Below are positions 1 through 12,024 of a stretch of DNA of 64,000 bases, in pieces (positions within the stretch are counted from its first letter, which is position 1; each line of letters starts with the position of its first letter). Both the position numbers and the translations under genes were made by a program. The notes under the pieces are model-generated. The model was not told the DNA's origin and searched no databases. It saw nothing but the letters and a program-made list of their open reading frames with translations. Source of the DNA: Sipunculus nudus (lineage: Eukaryota > Annelida > Sipuncula > Golfingiida > Sipunculidae); the NCBI GenBank assembly GCA_026874595.1, contig CM049314.1, forward strand, positions 61,793,300 through 61,857,299, written 5' to 3'.

Positions 1-1819
1 ACGGCTGTCTGTCTGGCACGATAATGTCTGTCATGTGAGACTGGCAGACCTCCAGCCTGTTAATTATCAGACAGGTTATTATGCGGTCATTAGGTTATTG
101 CCACAATTTAAACAACAGAATGTCTGGCTGAGTACTGTATCATACAGCCTGCCAGCGGTTACCTATCTGCCGTTCCTCTTCCCATGGTCTATCTGGATGT
201 TCCTATGTATCAACAAAACAAGCAATAACTGCAAATATTTTATGACAGAATGGGCAGTAACTGGACTTTAAATGATAAATTTACAATCAATTGAGTTCCT
301 GTATTGAATTTAAGTTGAAATATGCATCAAATTTGCACATTTTTTAATTTTTATGCTGCAAAACATATCATGCAATTGTTCCTTGGCATATGGCACTGCA
401 ACAGTAGCCATCTTTGAGTTATCTGGTCATATTTTTGGAGTGTTTACATGATATCAGCCAATTAGCAGCTCTAAACTAAGATAATTCATTGCATGTGAAC
501 AGTGAAATTTGATTGGAATAAGTGGGGCAAAAATGTTGTGAAATAAAGAGTGATTGCTCTTGTATTTCCATAATGCTGTTTCACAAATATTGTGAAAAGG
601 TTTTATTCCCCTTGTTGAAAATTAGGTACACCCCAAGATTTTCCCTGCATTGAGCATTTTCCAAAAGAACTTTCCATAGGAAAAAAAAACATTCCCTGGT
701 TGTGGGTGGACTATAGTTTTGAACAAAGGCCCTTTGAGCACATCTGCTATGTCTTAAGTCTAATGGATGATATACATCCAAATATTCTGCCATGTTATGC
801 TCACTGACCTCTGGCCAACTACTTCTTCAGCTGGCACATGTGACAGAGGTGTTATAACCAGTTTATTCCTTGTTGGTAAATGTTATAAAGTGTACATTAG
901 ATTTCTGTAATTTTGAATCTGTCTCTAAATGGTTAATTACCTGTAAGTATAATTAGCAATTCAATGAAGGCCAAAGAATGTTCAAGGAGGAAGACACTTA
1001 GGTTAGAACTAATTAGCAGTTAGGTAAAGGCAATGGATCTTAAAAAGAAAATCACACCTTTGTGTGTGGTGCCAGTCAGACTGAGAGATGTTTACACTTA
1101 TGCTATTGGAGTTAATTGAAGCATTCTAGTTGATTAGTTATCAAAGAAATAATGACCAGTCAATATGTTTATAAGGATTAGAAATCGGGTGATAGGGCAG
1201 ACAGAGAGAGATAGGAGACAGAGGTGTGCACCCTGTGCATCTCTGTCCACCCTTGGAGGACACGGCAGACATGTGGCACACTAAGATGTAACTGGCTGCA
1301 ACTGTGGAATATTATTTAAGTAAGTTATGGACTTCCATCAGCAGAAGTAAAGACCTTTGATGTGATCCAAGAGCTGCCTCCTATGATTGTTATGTTCTGT
1401 TAAGTATCTGTGAATCTGTGATGTTCAGCCGGAATCAGAGCCAAAATGTCAACAGGGACCAGTATCTGTATTGTTCAACTGTGAAGCTGTAGTGTTATGT
1501 TCAACAGAATAAATTATGTGTTAAAGTTTGAAGGACTTACTCTTTGAAGTCACAGAGATAATATAACAACAACTATGCCATGTGACACACATCTCTGTAT
1601 TATGGACAAATCTCAGATCCTACCAGTGTTCAAAATAGCAAGGTTTTACTGTATATGTCAAAATACTTCCCTGGGTAAAAAATGTGCATCAAAGCTTTCA
1701 TCTTAGAATTCTTGAGAATAATTCCTGTCATTGCCAGGGATCAAGTTAACCACTGTTTAAGGTTGTACAGTATTGATTTTAAGACACTATAATACCCCTT
1801 TCAAGTTCTGTGGTTATAG
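1..1819. other. No recognisable gene
   Basis: AT-rich sequence with no family I recognise. A short open frame on the plus strand after an acceptor-like CATACAG (148-228, PASGYLSAVPLP..., ending TAA) is too short to call. Confidence 0.4.
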
Positions 1820-1978
1820 GTTTCACCTGTAATGGTCCTTGCTGTCACTCGTATTCATGAATATATCAGGCTTCAGGATGGCAGGTTTGAAATAGAGGGC
1901 AAATCACCTCAATCTGAATGGTTTAACTACTGTTGCCGAGGGGAAAATGGCTGTCAACTGATTCTGCCACCATTAATG
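1820..1978 (+). CDS. Candidate internal exon, unrecognised protein
   Basis: 53 codons open in phase 0 between an acceptor GTGGTTATAG and a strong donor ATG|GTATGT. The in-frame TAG forms part of the acceptor itself, and the frame closes 24 nt after the donor. The peptide has coding-like composition (TRIHEYIRLQDGRFEIEG, QSEWFNYCCRGENG). I do not recognise the family. It joins in phase to the candidate terminal exon at 4222. The supporting evidence is the splice signals plus composition only. Confidence 0.45.
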
Positions 1979-2330
1979 GTATGTCTTTTCAGTCTTTTAT
2001 ATTGATTGCAGCAAAAAGACAGCATAAAAACAAATGACCTATAGGTTAAGGTGCTCAGATATATAGCCTACTGTCTGAGATCACCCCTGCTCACAGGCAC
2101 AGTGTCTCTTTTTCACCTGTTTTACACACTGTTTTGGTTCTTTGTGTTGATAAACTAATTGGTCTGTTTACTATAATTAGACAACACAGCCATAGGTACA
2201 ATATTGTATATGCGTGGAAATTTGTAATAAAGGGACATGTTCTTGTCATAAATCATATAACACCGGACCTTATACTGTTGGTTGCTATCTTGATTTATGA
2301 TATCAGTGCAGTACACTATATTTACATTGT

Positions 2331-2640
2331 CTTTTGAGCAACTGATTGCACCAAGTGCAAGTTCATTTCTATTCATCAAAGCACAAAGAAATGGTTTCAG
2401 AACAAATTCTTGGCAGACACTATTATATTTCCAGGAGATAACATTTTATTTCATGTATACCTAATTATTCCTAGTATTTTCTTTTCCCTATTATTTTCTT
2501 TTCACTGACTGCACCCAGTGTAAGTTTATTTCTACTGTATATAGGCATAGGAAAGTGGTTTCAGAGCAAAGCCTTGGCAGATATCATTACATTTCCAGGA
2601 GATGGCACTGTATTTCATGTATATCTAATTATGCCTTGTA
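2331..2640. repeat. Diverged tandem duplication, period about 168 bp
   Basis: Two successive units share CACCAAGTGCAAG/CACCCAGTGTAAG, TGGTTTCAGA, CCTTGGCAGA and TTTCCAGGAGAT in the same order. They are not part of the candidate coding exons. Confidence 0.7.
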
Positions 2641-3539
2641 AAAATATAGGCACCTTTAAGTTACATACATGTACAAGAATTTAATAAGCAATATGTTCTT
2701 GCCAAGTGCTTGTGCCTCACAAAGCCAGTCTTTGTGACAACTGAAGACAATGTTGTGAAACCATCAAATGTTTCTTCACAGAGTGAGTCTCAACAATTCA
2801 ATGTGACTTTTTTTTTTATTACTGGTGTTGGCAGGTACAAAACACTCAAGCCTTCTAGGAAGACAAATCTGCAGAAGGATTGTGGACAGAAAAAGATCAA
2901 GCTCGGCAATATGCAAATGAGCCCAGCTAAAAAGTGACCTGTCAGGGCATGTTACTGAGCAGCAAAGTGAGCTGTTGCTGTTTTCACTAGCAGCTCCATT
3001 ACCAGGCTGTTTAAGATGCTTGGGTGCTGGCATTAGAGGGCTTTGCTCCCATCAAGACATTGACATCACGCTGTCTCTGTTAGCAGGGAGTAACCACTCA
3101 CCACCTTGTACCAGAGTCAAATGTGACTCAAATTGATGACGCTGGTTTCCTTGGGAAATGATTAGATCCCAAACGGTGACGCTGTGCAAAGAATGAATTT
3201 AGCCCAAAATACCAAAGTAACTGTCTTCCAAATTCTTTATAATTATTTCTAAAAGTTGATTAAATGGCCTGCAGGAAGCGTTGTGGTCAGCTCAATGAAA
3301 AGGAAAATAATCATATGATGTCAAGATTGTGATCTTCTTGTTTTTTTTTAAATTTTATACATTTGGGTTGGAAATGACTGGGGAGCCAACAATTATTCAA
3401 ACATAAGAGCATATATGTCAGTTTCACTTTTTCATCTTTTGACAGTACTAACAGTATAGCAATAATTTTGAAATGCAACCTGTCACCTCTTGGTTTCAGA
3501 AACGTATGCAAAATGGCAGCCAACATGAGCAGTTTTGAG

Positions 3540-3805
3540 GAACTGGGAGAAATAAACCTGTCAGGGTCAGATTAGGGTGCCAGGATGAGATACCAAAGTA
3601 CTCTGACTCAGGGTCCAGGTGAGAATCTATCCGCTGAGAGTTTGGTGGTGAGAAGGATGGTTTAGATGAGAACAACGCTTTTTGGACCACACCCAAAGCC
3701 TCAAATTGTAGTGGGATTCACCACTGTATCTCTGGTGGGTCTTGAACTTGTGTCCTTTAATCTGGGAGCCCTGGGTTAACCACCAGACCACTGAGCCATT
3801 CAATC
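3540..3805 (-). mobile_element. tRNA-derived SINE
   Basis: On the minus strand there is an A-box-like TGGCTCAGTGG (3798-3788) and a B-box-like AGTTCAAGACC (3748-3738) with tRNA spacing, followed by a non-tRNA body (TTTGAGGCTTTGGGTGTGG...). The body runs to about 3540; the exact 3' end is not resolved. Confidence 0.65.
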
Positions 3806-4221
3806 CTGTTTCATTAATAAAAACATGACTTTTACAATTGCATTTTATCTTAATGATGGCATGCATACTATAATGCTGATGTCTAAACACAGACAAATTT
3901 TAAGGTCTATGCTTGTCACATGTCAAATTCATGAGACATAAGCATGAGGAAATTAAACACTTTTTTGATGCAATATCTTTTTGATTTCACTATGATACAG
4001 TTACAGAGATTACAGCCCAAACAAGCATTTAAAACTTGATTAATTTTTGCATGTGTGTGAATATTTGGAAAATATGAAAGGGAGCCCATTTTATTTCTCT
4101 ATGATAGGTTGCAATTAGTAACTTAACAAAATTTAAAGGAACGCTAAGAAATTTGAAATTTATATAATGTGAGTTTTATTTTTGTAAACTCTTTATTTTA
4201 CTGTATTGTGTACTTTTACAG

Positions 4222-4287
4222 ATCCCTTGGAAACTATTTTCTGATTCTTCCTCGGTCAGTATGTATGTCAGTTTGAATTCCGTCTAA
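4222..4287 (+). CDS. Candidate terminal exon, unrecognised protein
   Basis: After acceptor TACTTTTACAG, 21 codons (IPWKLFSDSSSVSMYVSLNSV) end at TAA 4285-4287. Phase 0 continues directly from the exon at 1820-1978. An overlapping second frame is open over 4277-4477 (KGDLGYQLQMKK... to TGA) and also has plausible composition, so either the tail continues there by a different splice or that frame is chance. Confidence 0.35.
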   Translation: MPWKLFSDSSSVSMYVSLNSV

Positions 4288-4499
4288 GGGTGACCTAGGT
4301 TACCAACTGCAAATGAAGAAGCTAAGGGCAACAAGTGTTTCCATGGCAACCTACTGGAATGTTCAATACTCCAAGGTCACCATGATGGATGTCCACTATG
4401 ACCTCATTTTACAGACGGTCACTTCTCTGGCTGCACTTCGTCCCCCACAAGGCCTGCGTAACAGCCATTCAGACTGATATGCTCACAGAATCACCCCAG

Positions 4500-4710
4500 T
4501 AATTGCTTTATTACTTTGGGATTATGACATTTAATTGATGTGGTGTCCTTGGTAACTGGTCTGCAGGGAAGATAATAACGTAAAGTCAATCAACCGATGA
4601 TCCCTGCTGACTGTCATCTCGTTCACCGCTGTAGTTTCTTCTGTTTACGTTAACTGCACCACAAGCCAAATGGACAAATAATGCTTATCACTTATTTCAT
4701 TGAAGTACCT
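4500..4710. repeat. Dispersed duplicate, copy 1 (partner 6216-6430)
   Basis: Shares, in order, TGACATTTAATTG, GTGTCCTTG, AATAACGT, TCAATCAA, TGATCCC, TTTCTTCT, TTTACGTT and AGCCAAATGG with 6216-6430 in the same orientation. No coding frame is shared. Confidence 0.6.
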
Positions 4711-5187
4711 ACACTCCTCAGGCAGCAGTTATGCATGGCAGTCATCCTATATCTCCACTGCTTTAACTGCAGCTTTGTACATTAAGATTTTCACGGTTTC
4801 AATTCCAGGGCTGGGACAGGGCAAAGAACTGACCAAAGCAAGCACAATCATGCGCTGTGTATCCAACTTTTAAGTTTCAAAAACATGACACCCCGCTCTC
4901 ATTAGTTGATGCACAATGTGACTTGGAGCGATGTGTCAACGTACGATGTGACAATGATAATACCTAGGTAACCGGTATGAAAATGACACAAATCTTCCAA
5001 ATAATTCTAGAAAATGGAATTTTCATCATAGATTAAGATTTCAAAATATTGTTTTACCAGCAGAATATTTTTCCCCAAAATATAATAGAAAATCAGTTGC
5101 AAACAAGAATACGGGTCATCCTAAACACCGGAAAACTGCTGAATACCCCGGAATACCGCCTTAATACCGTTTATATTGTCAAAATAC

Positions 5188-5482
5188 CTTATAATTAAAG
5201 ACCATCCAGGCTTATATGATACTTTAACCATTTTCAATAGAGGGAAGGGCTAAATAAGAATTTTAAATCCTCATCAGACTACTTGAAAACACCTTACACA
5301 ACGGCGCTATCTCGAGTTTATATTAATACAACTACACAAGCAGTAAAAGATACAGCCTGCCTGTAAGGTGTTTACCAGTACTCTGATGACAATTTAAAAT
5401 TCCAATTTAGCCCATCCCTCTATTGAAAATGATTAATTAATGGCTTAAACGATTAATTTAAGCCTCAATGGTCTTTGATTAT
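5188..5482. mobile_element. Foldback (inverted-repeat) element, about 295 bp
   Basis: The left arm (about 5188-5297) and right arm (about 5362-5482) are inverted copies: AATTAAAGACCATCCAGGCTT versus AGCCTCAATGGTCTTTGATT, CATTTTCAATAGAGGGA versus TCCCTCTATTGAAAATG, and AACACCTTACA versus TGTAAGGTGTT. The right arm has an extra TTAATTAATGGC insertion. The loop is about 60 bp. Probably a foldback MITE; no coding capacity. Confidence 0.8.
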
Positions 5483-5489
5483 AGAGGCT

Positions 5490-6215
5490 AAATCTCCTAT
5501 TATCACCCAAAGAGGTGCTGTGTCTGGGAGAGAGTTCCTCTCACAGTTCATTTAAGATAAACCATCTATTTAAGGCGGCATCCCATTTTCAGAAAAATAG
5601 TCGAGATTTTCAATTTTGAGTTTGTTTCCAAGGCCGCGGCGATAAAAACAGGATTAACGGTTATACGATTCTCTCATCAGTCTGAATACAAGTTTTGGCC
5701 CTGTGCCAGGCCTTGTGGTGAAACCCTGTAAAACCGGCTATATAAAAGCAGCAGTTAAAGTGAAGGAGATCTGGAATGACTGCGAGGTATAACCACTGCA
5801 TGAGAGGAGTATGCAGTACCATATAAAAAGAAAGTCTTTTAAACAAACTTACCAACCAAATTCTAGTGGCTGTCAAAGTGAGGACGTTTTCAATTTTTTG
5901 TTCAACATAACAGATCTAGATTATAAAGCAATTCTTGTTATGAAAATTTCACTATAACTCAATTTTCAATCTAACTTTTTTAAGAGAAGTTTTGGTACTT
6001 ATTCATTATTTTCAAAATTAAAAAAAAATAGAACATGAATGACTGTTTAAATACCAAATTTTACACATATTAATTGTGTTTTTTACTATTATAAGATTCA
6101 ATTAATACACTGAAATATTTTCCCCTCATGAACATACCAACTAATCATTGCTGAGAAACACATTAAATTTTTTACCCTTGCCTTTCCCACAAGATTTCTT
6201 AAAGAATGGCCCCTG
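5490..6215. other. No recognisable gene
   Basis: A GC-richer island (5560-5880) includes a donor-like TTG|GTAAGT on the minus strand at about 5852. No convincing exon accompanies it. Confidence 0.3.
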
Positions 6216-6430
6216 TAATTAATTACTTTTTTAAGATGATGACATTCAACTGGTGCAATGTCCTTGTTAATAGGTATCTACTGTTCTGGAACGAAGACAA
6301 TAACGTCAATCAAATGATGATCCCAGCAGAGTGCCATCTTGTTTACTGTGGTCATTTCTTCTATTTACGTTGAATACATTCACAGCCAAATGGGTCAGTT
6401 ATGCCAGGACCTTAATCCCTTACATCATGA
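6216..6430. repeat. Dispersed duplicate, copy 2 (partner 4500-4710)
   Basis: See 4500-4710. Same order and orientation of short matching blocks with clear divergence. Could be an old repeat family or a segmental duplication. Confidence 0.6.
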
Positions 6431-6542
6431 ATGTACCATATTTCAAAGAATATTTCTAACTTTTATTCATCACTTACAATGAAATTTCTACGGATTACTC
6501 CAATTCAAGACAATTCCTAGGCTCTCTGTACTTTTAGCTTTC

Positions 6543-7095
6543 AAGGAAATGGAGCCAAACTTTTTTTATGGATAATTTTCAATATTTCAGAGTCGAACAT
6601 TTATATTTCATTATTCCCCTTATTCTCCATAGCAGTTACTATGCATATTTATGACTGATATAACGTATAAGAAAAAAGAGCAATATTTTGTTATTTCTGC
6701 AATATTTTATTTTTTAAAATGCAGTATATTTTACATTTCTTTTGCTACATAATTGCAATGAGTAATCAAGCTGTTATTGAAACTCTTTTACATTTTCAGC
6801 ATTACAGAAAATGGAGCCATTTTTATTTATCATTTTCCATACTTCAAAGCAATGAAAGCAATAACAAGCATGATTCATTTGCAACAACTTCACCAAGCAG
6901 TCAAAGAAATGAAGAAAATGGAGTTTTATTCTTCCTATAATTTTCCATATTTCAATACTGTAAATTTTGTGTTCAGTTTACTACATATTTTCAGCAAGTG
7001 GTCTGGTGGTCTATATGCCCAACTGTACTTTCAAGTATGCAGAAAATGGAGCCTTTCTTTTTCATGACACATTTTGGAAAATATAACGCATCTGC
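6543..7095 (+). repeat. Four degenerate copies of an AT-rich motif
   Basis: The motif (a)GAAAATGGAGcc followed by a T-rich stretch and ATTTTCCATAyTTCAA recurs at about 6545, 6808, 6914 and 7042 with unequal spacing (about 263, 106 and 128 bp). Overlapping short open frames are by-products of the repeated unit. Confidence 0.55.
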
Positions 7096-7984
7096 AATAT
7101 TGAATTACAGAACATTATTTTCTACTGAAAGAAGATGAATTTCAATATCTCTGCCAATATAATCATAAAATATTCAAAAATTTGGGAGTTAAGTTGCTAA
7201 TAAACAAATCAACCAACTGCAATAAAAACATAAAATCTTACAGTAAAGGTATAACTAGCCCAGACAAGCTGACAGCCGTGGAAAACTTAAATATTGTTGA
7301 TATAAAAAGTGGAAAATAATATAAACATTCTAAAGTATATATTTTACAAACCAAAGTGTACAGGACCTATGTTTAAACCCTATCACTTGTGTTACACATA
7401 TATCAACCTTATCTGCACATTTACTCCTGAACTTCCCATCTGGCAGCAGCTTTTTCATACATGATCTTTACTCCAGAAATTCCAAGCTGTCTTCAGCTTT
7501 TTCATGTATGAACTACACTGGGCTCTTAGCTTTTCTTTTTACATGTCCATGACCTTTTCCATTCTCATGTTTACATATATTTTTGTTATAGAAGAGCTTG
7601 ATATTCATAAACAAATAACAGCAGACGAAGCAGAGACTAAACAAGAACATAAAATCTACATGCCACTGTAAATCCTAGCCAAACTTGATAAACAACAGGC
7701 CGAATCGATATACACTCAGGCAGCTTAAACTCTGAGAGTTATCTTTGGCTCTGTATGTATCTTTTGTTCTGCAGACTGTCTGTTTTGTTCCTCCTTGGCT
7801 CTCTTAGTTGCTGTTTGTGCAGGTGTTTTGTGACTGAAGTTTGTAATGCTGAAATATTTACCTTCAACAAAGCTTGGTTGTATGTGTATAATCATAATGT
7901 TAAATGTCATAGCTGGTTAAGCAATAGCATTTATGAATTTTCAAACGGTATTTTCTTGTGTGGAGATAACTGTACCCATTTTTA
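7096..7984. other. No recognisable gene
   Basis: AT-rich, unique-looking sequence. No exon or repeat was identified. Confidence 0.3.
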
Positions 7985-8330
7985 CATGCTCTCTTAACTA
8001 TATAGTATGTACATCTCAAGAGTTCCATTCTGGGTTCAGACTACGTGACAGGGGCCTTTACTTGATTATCCAGGTGTCAACCATGCTCGGTGTTCCAATC
8101 CTGCATGTCTTGGGTGTGTCTATCATCCACATTGCTGGGTCATAGCACTGAGGAACCCCCAAAAGGCGCATACCTTTGTGAGTGAAACCCAACTGTTGGG
8201 CACAGTCTACCTATTCAACCTGCAGAGAGTTCACCCTGGGTAGGGGCCAATGAAAAATCTCACCGCCTTAATTGGATGAGATTCAATCTTATGATCTCGC
8301 CGTTTTGAGTCCTGTGTTCTAGTTTCCCCT
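7985..8330 (-). mobile_element. tRNA-related SINE, older copy of the 40418-40740 element
   Basis: Collinear with 40436-40720: CTACGTGACAGGGGCC, CAGGTGTCAA, TTTGTGAGTGAAAC, TGTTGGGCACAGTCT, CTCACCGCCT, TTGAGTCCTGTG. The A-box region beyond 8330 is degraded. Minus-strand orientation. Confidence 0.75.
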
Positions 8331-10381
8331 GAGTTTCATACAGAAGTCAATTTAACTAATTTTTTTTATAGTTAGAAAATGGCCTATAGGTGGCACTGTC
8401 TAATGAAAGATGATCAGCTTAGTTCTATGAAAACTGATGGTAATAAGCATTCTCCATTTCATATTTAAGTAAGACTCTGGGAATTAAAGCTGAAGCTTTT
8501 ATCAGATCACATACAAGTTAATTTCAAGTGAACACTGTTTTTAAGGGTAAAATTTCCTTTGCTGTCCAAATGTATGCTTGTTTGGCAGCTCTAATTCCAA
8601 TTTATATACTTATTATTATATCCATCATATGAAATAAGATGTACTTAAATAATACAATCTTACAATAAGAAAGTAGACAGAGACCACAAACCTCCACTAG
8701 GTTCCAAATCAAACTACACAGCAAAACAGGAAATGTTTCTCACTCTTCAACAACATCTCCCTCGAGAACAAAGCTCCACCTAATACCAATGAATAGCTGA
8801 ATATAAAGAAGCAGCCATGTCATATGATGGATGACCATTGCAGTGCCTTTCCCATATGGCTTGTGTCATGACTCAAGCAGGCTAACCTGTCCAATATAAA
8901 TGCCAGCTGAGTCATGTATTAACAGCTATTGTAAAACATGACAATACCTGGAGGGGATATAATTAATAATGTTGAAAAAAAAAATTTGAAGTAAACAATA
9001 TATTACCACCATCATACCAACCTACCTCATGTGTAGGATGACAAACGTTGTCTCTTGCCTGCTACCATGAAAACTTCAAAGAAGACTGTTTTCCAAGCAA
9101 ATGAAATTTAACCTTCACCATAGCAATGTAGCATGCCCAATGACACTTGCTGGAGTGAATCTCTTATTAAGGACAGCACAACAGACATGCGTGATGTGGA
9201 ACAAATCACTTCTGGTTGTCAAACCATATCGTCTGATTGGCTGCCTGTAAAACGCCAATCAAACAAGGCAGACAGGTTGCTGGGATGCCTAATTCATCAA
9301 ACGAGACAATAAAAGTCAATAATCAGATTTCATTTTGACTTCACATAGAACATCTTTTTCCTGATTAGGACAGACATTGACGAGACCATCAAAGATTGTT
9401 TGTCAGATGGAGGCTCTGCAGGCGACTTCTTTCACGTGACGTAGGTGGCTTTGAGGTATTACTCCTCCGTGACCCATGTGTTTTCCAGACATAATTAAAT
9501 AAACATAGAAATCACGTATCTCATGGCAAGACATTTGCACTGATGACATCCTTGGATCTGTTGGATGACTTGTGATGGAGTTCAAACTACAGCAAATAGA
9601 TGTGCCTGGTGACTCAATAAAAATGTCTTACTCAATAAAGACCTGGCACTCAAAATGAAAAAAAAAAAAAATTTTTTCAGAAAATATGCAAAAGGTCTGA
9701 GAAATATATGCAGAATGCATATGTATTTGTAATAAAATATTTAACTTTTAATCATGTGTCAGCAAACAAACTATTGTTGAGCTAGCTGCATGTGTTGCTG
9801 AATATAAGAGGCAATAGCTCTGACATCCTCAATTTTGTACAGTGATACGTCATTTTGTGTCTGTGCAAGAAAAGTTTCCTGATCTCAAGATCTGTTTAAC
9901 CATAAACATCAGTCTTATCACTAATATGAATGAGTAAGTATATAAGTACATGTGTAAGTGTGAAAAGTTTGAAATCACCACTCTGTAGACAACTTTGAGG
10001 GTGAAAAATAGAGAAAAGTATTAAAACCTGAAATAAACTATGGAATAGTCTAAATATTTTTCTTTTAAAAAATATCCATTACAATGCAGGACATCTCTGG
10101 CCACTCTGAATCTTTTTTATAAAATGTGAAATGAGAAGATAATCTTCAGCATCATCACATATATTTTCATCTCCATATACAGGTGAACTGTCATCTTCAT
10201 TATCATGTAACAGAAAGTGTTACCTACCAGGTATGTTCGTCACTAAAAGAATATCAGGTATGTTGATCCAAGTATATCCCACACTGACCACGCTTGAAAT
10301 GTCAGAGGCCAAACTGAGTCATTAGCTTCATTATATTAAACTAATCAGTATGATATTTTCCTATTTCCCTCACATCAGCAG
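8331..10381. other. No recognisable gene
   Basis: The minus-strand frame at 9403-9585 is open (SQ-rich peptide without recognisable domain) and both strands are open there, so it is not called. A CACGTGACGT composite lies at about 9434. The remainder is AT-rich. Confidence 0.3.
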
Positions 10382-10472
10382 GTATGGTCTACGTTATTTT
10401 CGGCAGAATGACACATGGAGCCCCTGCAGATGTGACTATCTCTTGGGATTCCTCATCTCTTCTGCTGCCATG
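10382..10472 (+). CDS. Weak candidate exon
   Basis: A pyrimidine-rich tract ending CATCAGCAG is followed by an open frame MVYVIFGRMTHGAPADVTIS and a donor CCATG|GTAACA. The frame closes at the donor (TGGTAA), so it needs splicing to be coding. Unrecognised; no partner exon was found. Confidence 0.22.
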
Positions 10473-11881
10473 GTAACAGCACATCCTTAGAATCAATATG
10501 GTAAATGTAACTAAAAGGTGTTGCTATGGTCTACCTTTTTTGTCAATACATTTTTTTCACACTTTTTAAATGACCAAACTTTATCCAAATTTTATTTCAA
10601 GGAAGCGAGTTTATAGTCTGATACCACTGACGCTGAATGTCAGTCTCATCTGACTTCACACTTTGCCTTCCTGGTCTTTCAGGCCTGTTTATTCTTGTAG
10701 CTCTCCTTAGCTCCCTGGGGAACCTCCATCCAAGCTTCAACAATAAACACTAGAAGGTTATTCGTTCTATATTAACCTGCCAACCAAAACTATCCTTTCA
10801 AATTTTATTTATCTGCTATAGATAAAATTTTCTTAATAAAACTTTACAGCTGAAGAATTTCTCATGACCCCCCCCCTAAAAAAAATACTGCAATACAGAT
10901 ACTGCAAATTACTATTTGTGATAATTAATCTTTAGAACCATAAACTAATGACTTTATATAATTTCAATATGATTATGTGTACTTGTATTATAACTTGTAC
11001 TTGTATACTAACTGTTGATTATTATCAAACAAAGGCATAGCAAAAGTGCTGATACAAAATATACTTCTTGCATCTTAAGAAAAACTATTTCCAGTAAAGT
11101 CCTATGATAATGAACACCAATCCTAATTATATAAAGTAATGTTATGGAATTTCCTTCCTATATTGGACAAGTTTTTGTTTTCACTCACTTTGTTTGTATA
11201 CAGGTAACATTTTTACTTGTTAATATTATATATTATAGTAAACACATGCACACTAGGACTTGGTTTTAACCTATAGATAATGAAAAGGTGCCCAAATTAG
11301 TGAGCTTACAAATCTATGAATCTATTAATAATGGGTGACCTCAATATCTAGCAGAGAGATGGCTGAAATAGATGTGTGTCAGTAAAGAGAGGGGTCTCTG
11401 TAAATATAATTGCTGACCAATTGTAAGACTAATTTAACACAATCACACAAGAACAATAATAAGTATGATGAAAACAATTAGATTATATCTGATATTTTTT
11501 TCTATGTCCAGATTTTTAAATTTAGAGTTTTTTTTTATTGCGGTGGCTATTTAAAAAGAGAAACACAGAAAACAATGACCATTTTTCAAGCTTACATAAT
11601 AAACAATAATTATTAAAGTTAGTGATAAAGAAATATATTATGCAATTATTTATATATCATGAATAAATTATTACAGTTCATTGATGGTTTAGTATGGATG
11701 ACAGCTGCAATAAACAAAGTGATGGATCCACAATTCACATCTGTCTGGGCCAGGTGTGTTAACGATGGCTGTCACATCAAACGTTTAACTTCTCAGGTAA
11801 TATGTATAATGATTAATGCAGATCAAGTCCGTTGCACTCACTCCATAACCAGCTGCATAGGGATCAATAATCAATCATTAC

Positions 11882-12024
11882 TTTAGGTTGCCGATGGTAA
11901 CGGTGATGTCATCAGTGTCCCCCTGGAAGTTACTACGCACGTCAATGCTCTGACAGCTGACCTTCATCTGAACAAACTGTGGTTTTACCTGTCGCCAGCA
12001 AGGCCATATTTTAGCCACAAAAAA
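11882..12024 (-). CDS. Candidate internal exon, unrecognised protein
   Basis: The minus strand is open for 48 codons from an acceptor GTTTACAATAG (ending at 12025) to a donor AAA|GTAATG (11881-11880). The only following in-frame codon is the TAA that overlaps the donor. The peptide VSCQSIDVRSNFQGDTDDIT followed by VTIGNL has a strongly coding-like composition against an AT-rich background. A shorter exon starting after GGCGACAG (11988) is equally possible. Family unknown. Confidence 0.45.

Noticed and set aside
9403-9585. 60-codon minus-strand frame with coding-like composition
   Set aside because: The opposite strand is equally open and no splice signals or family could be identified.
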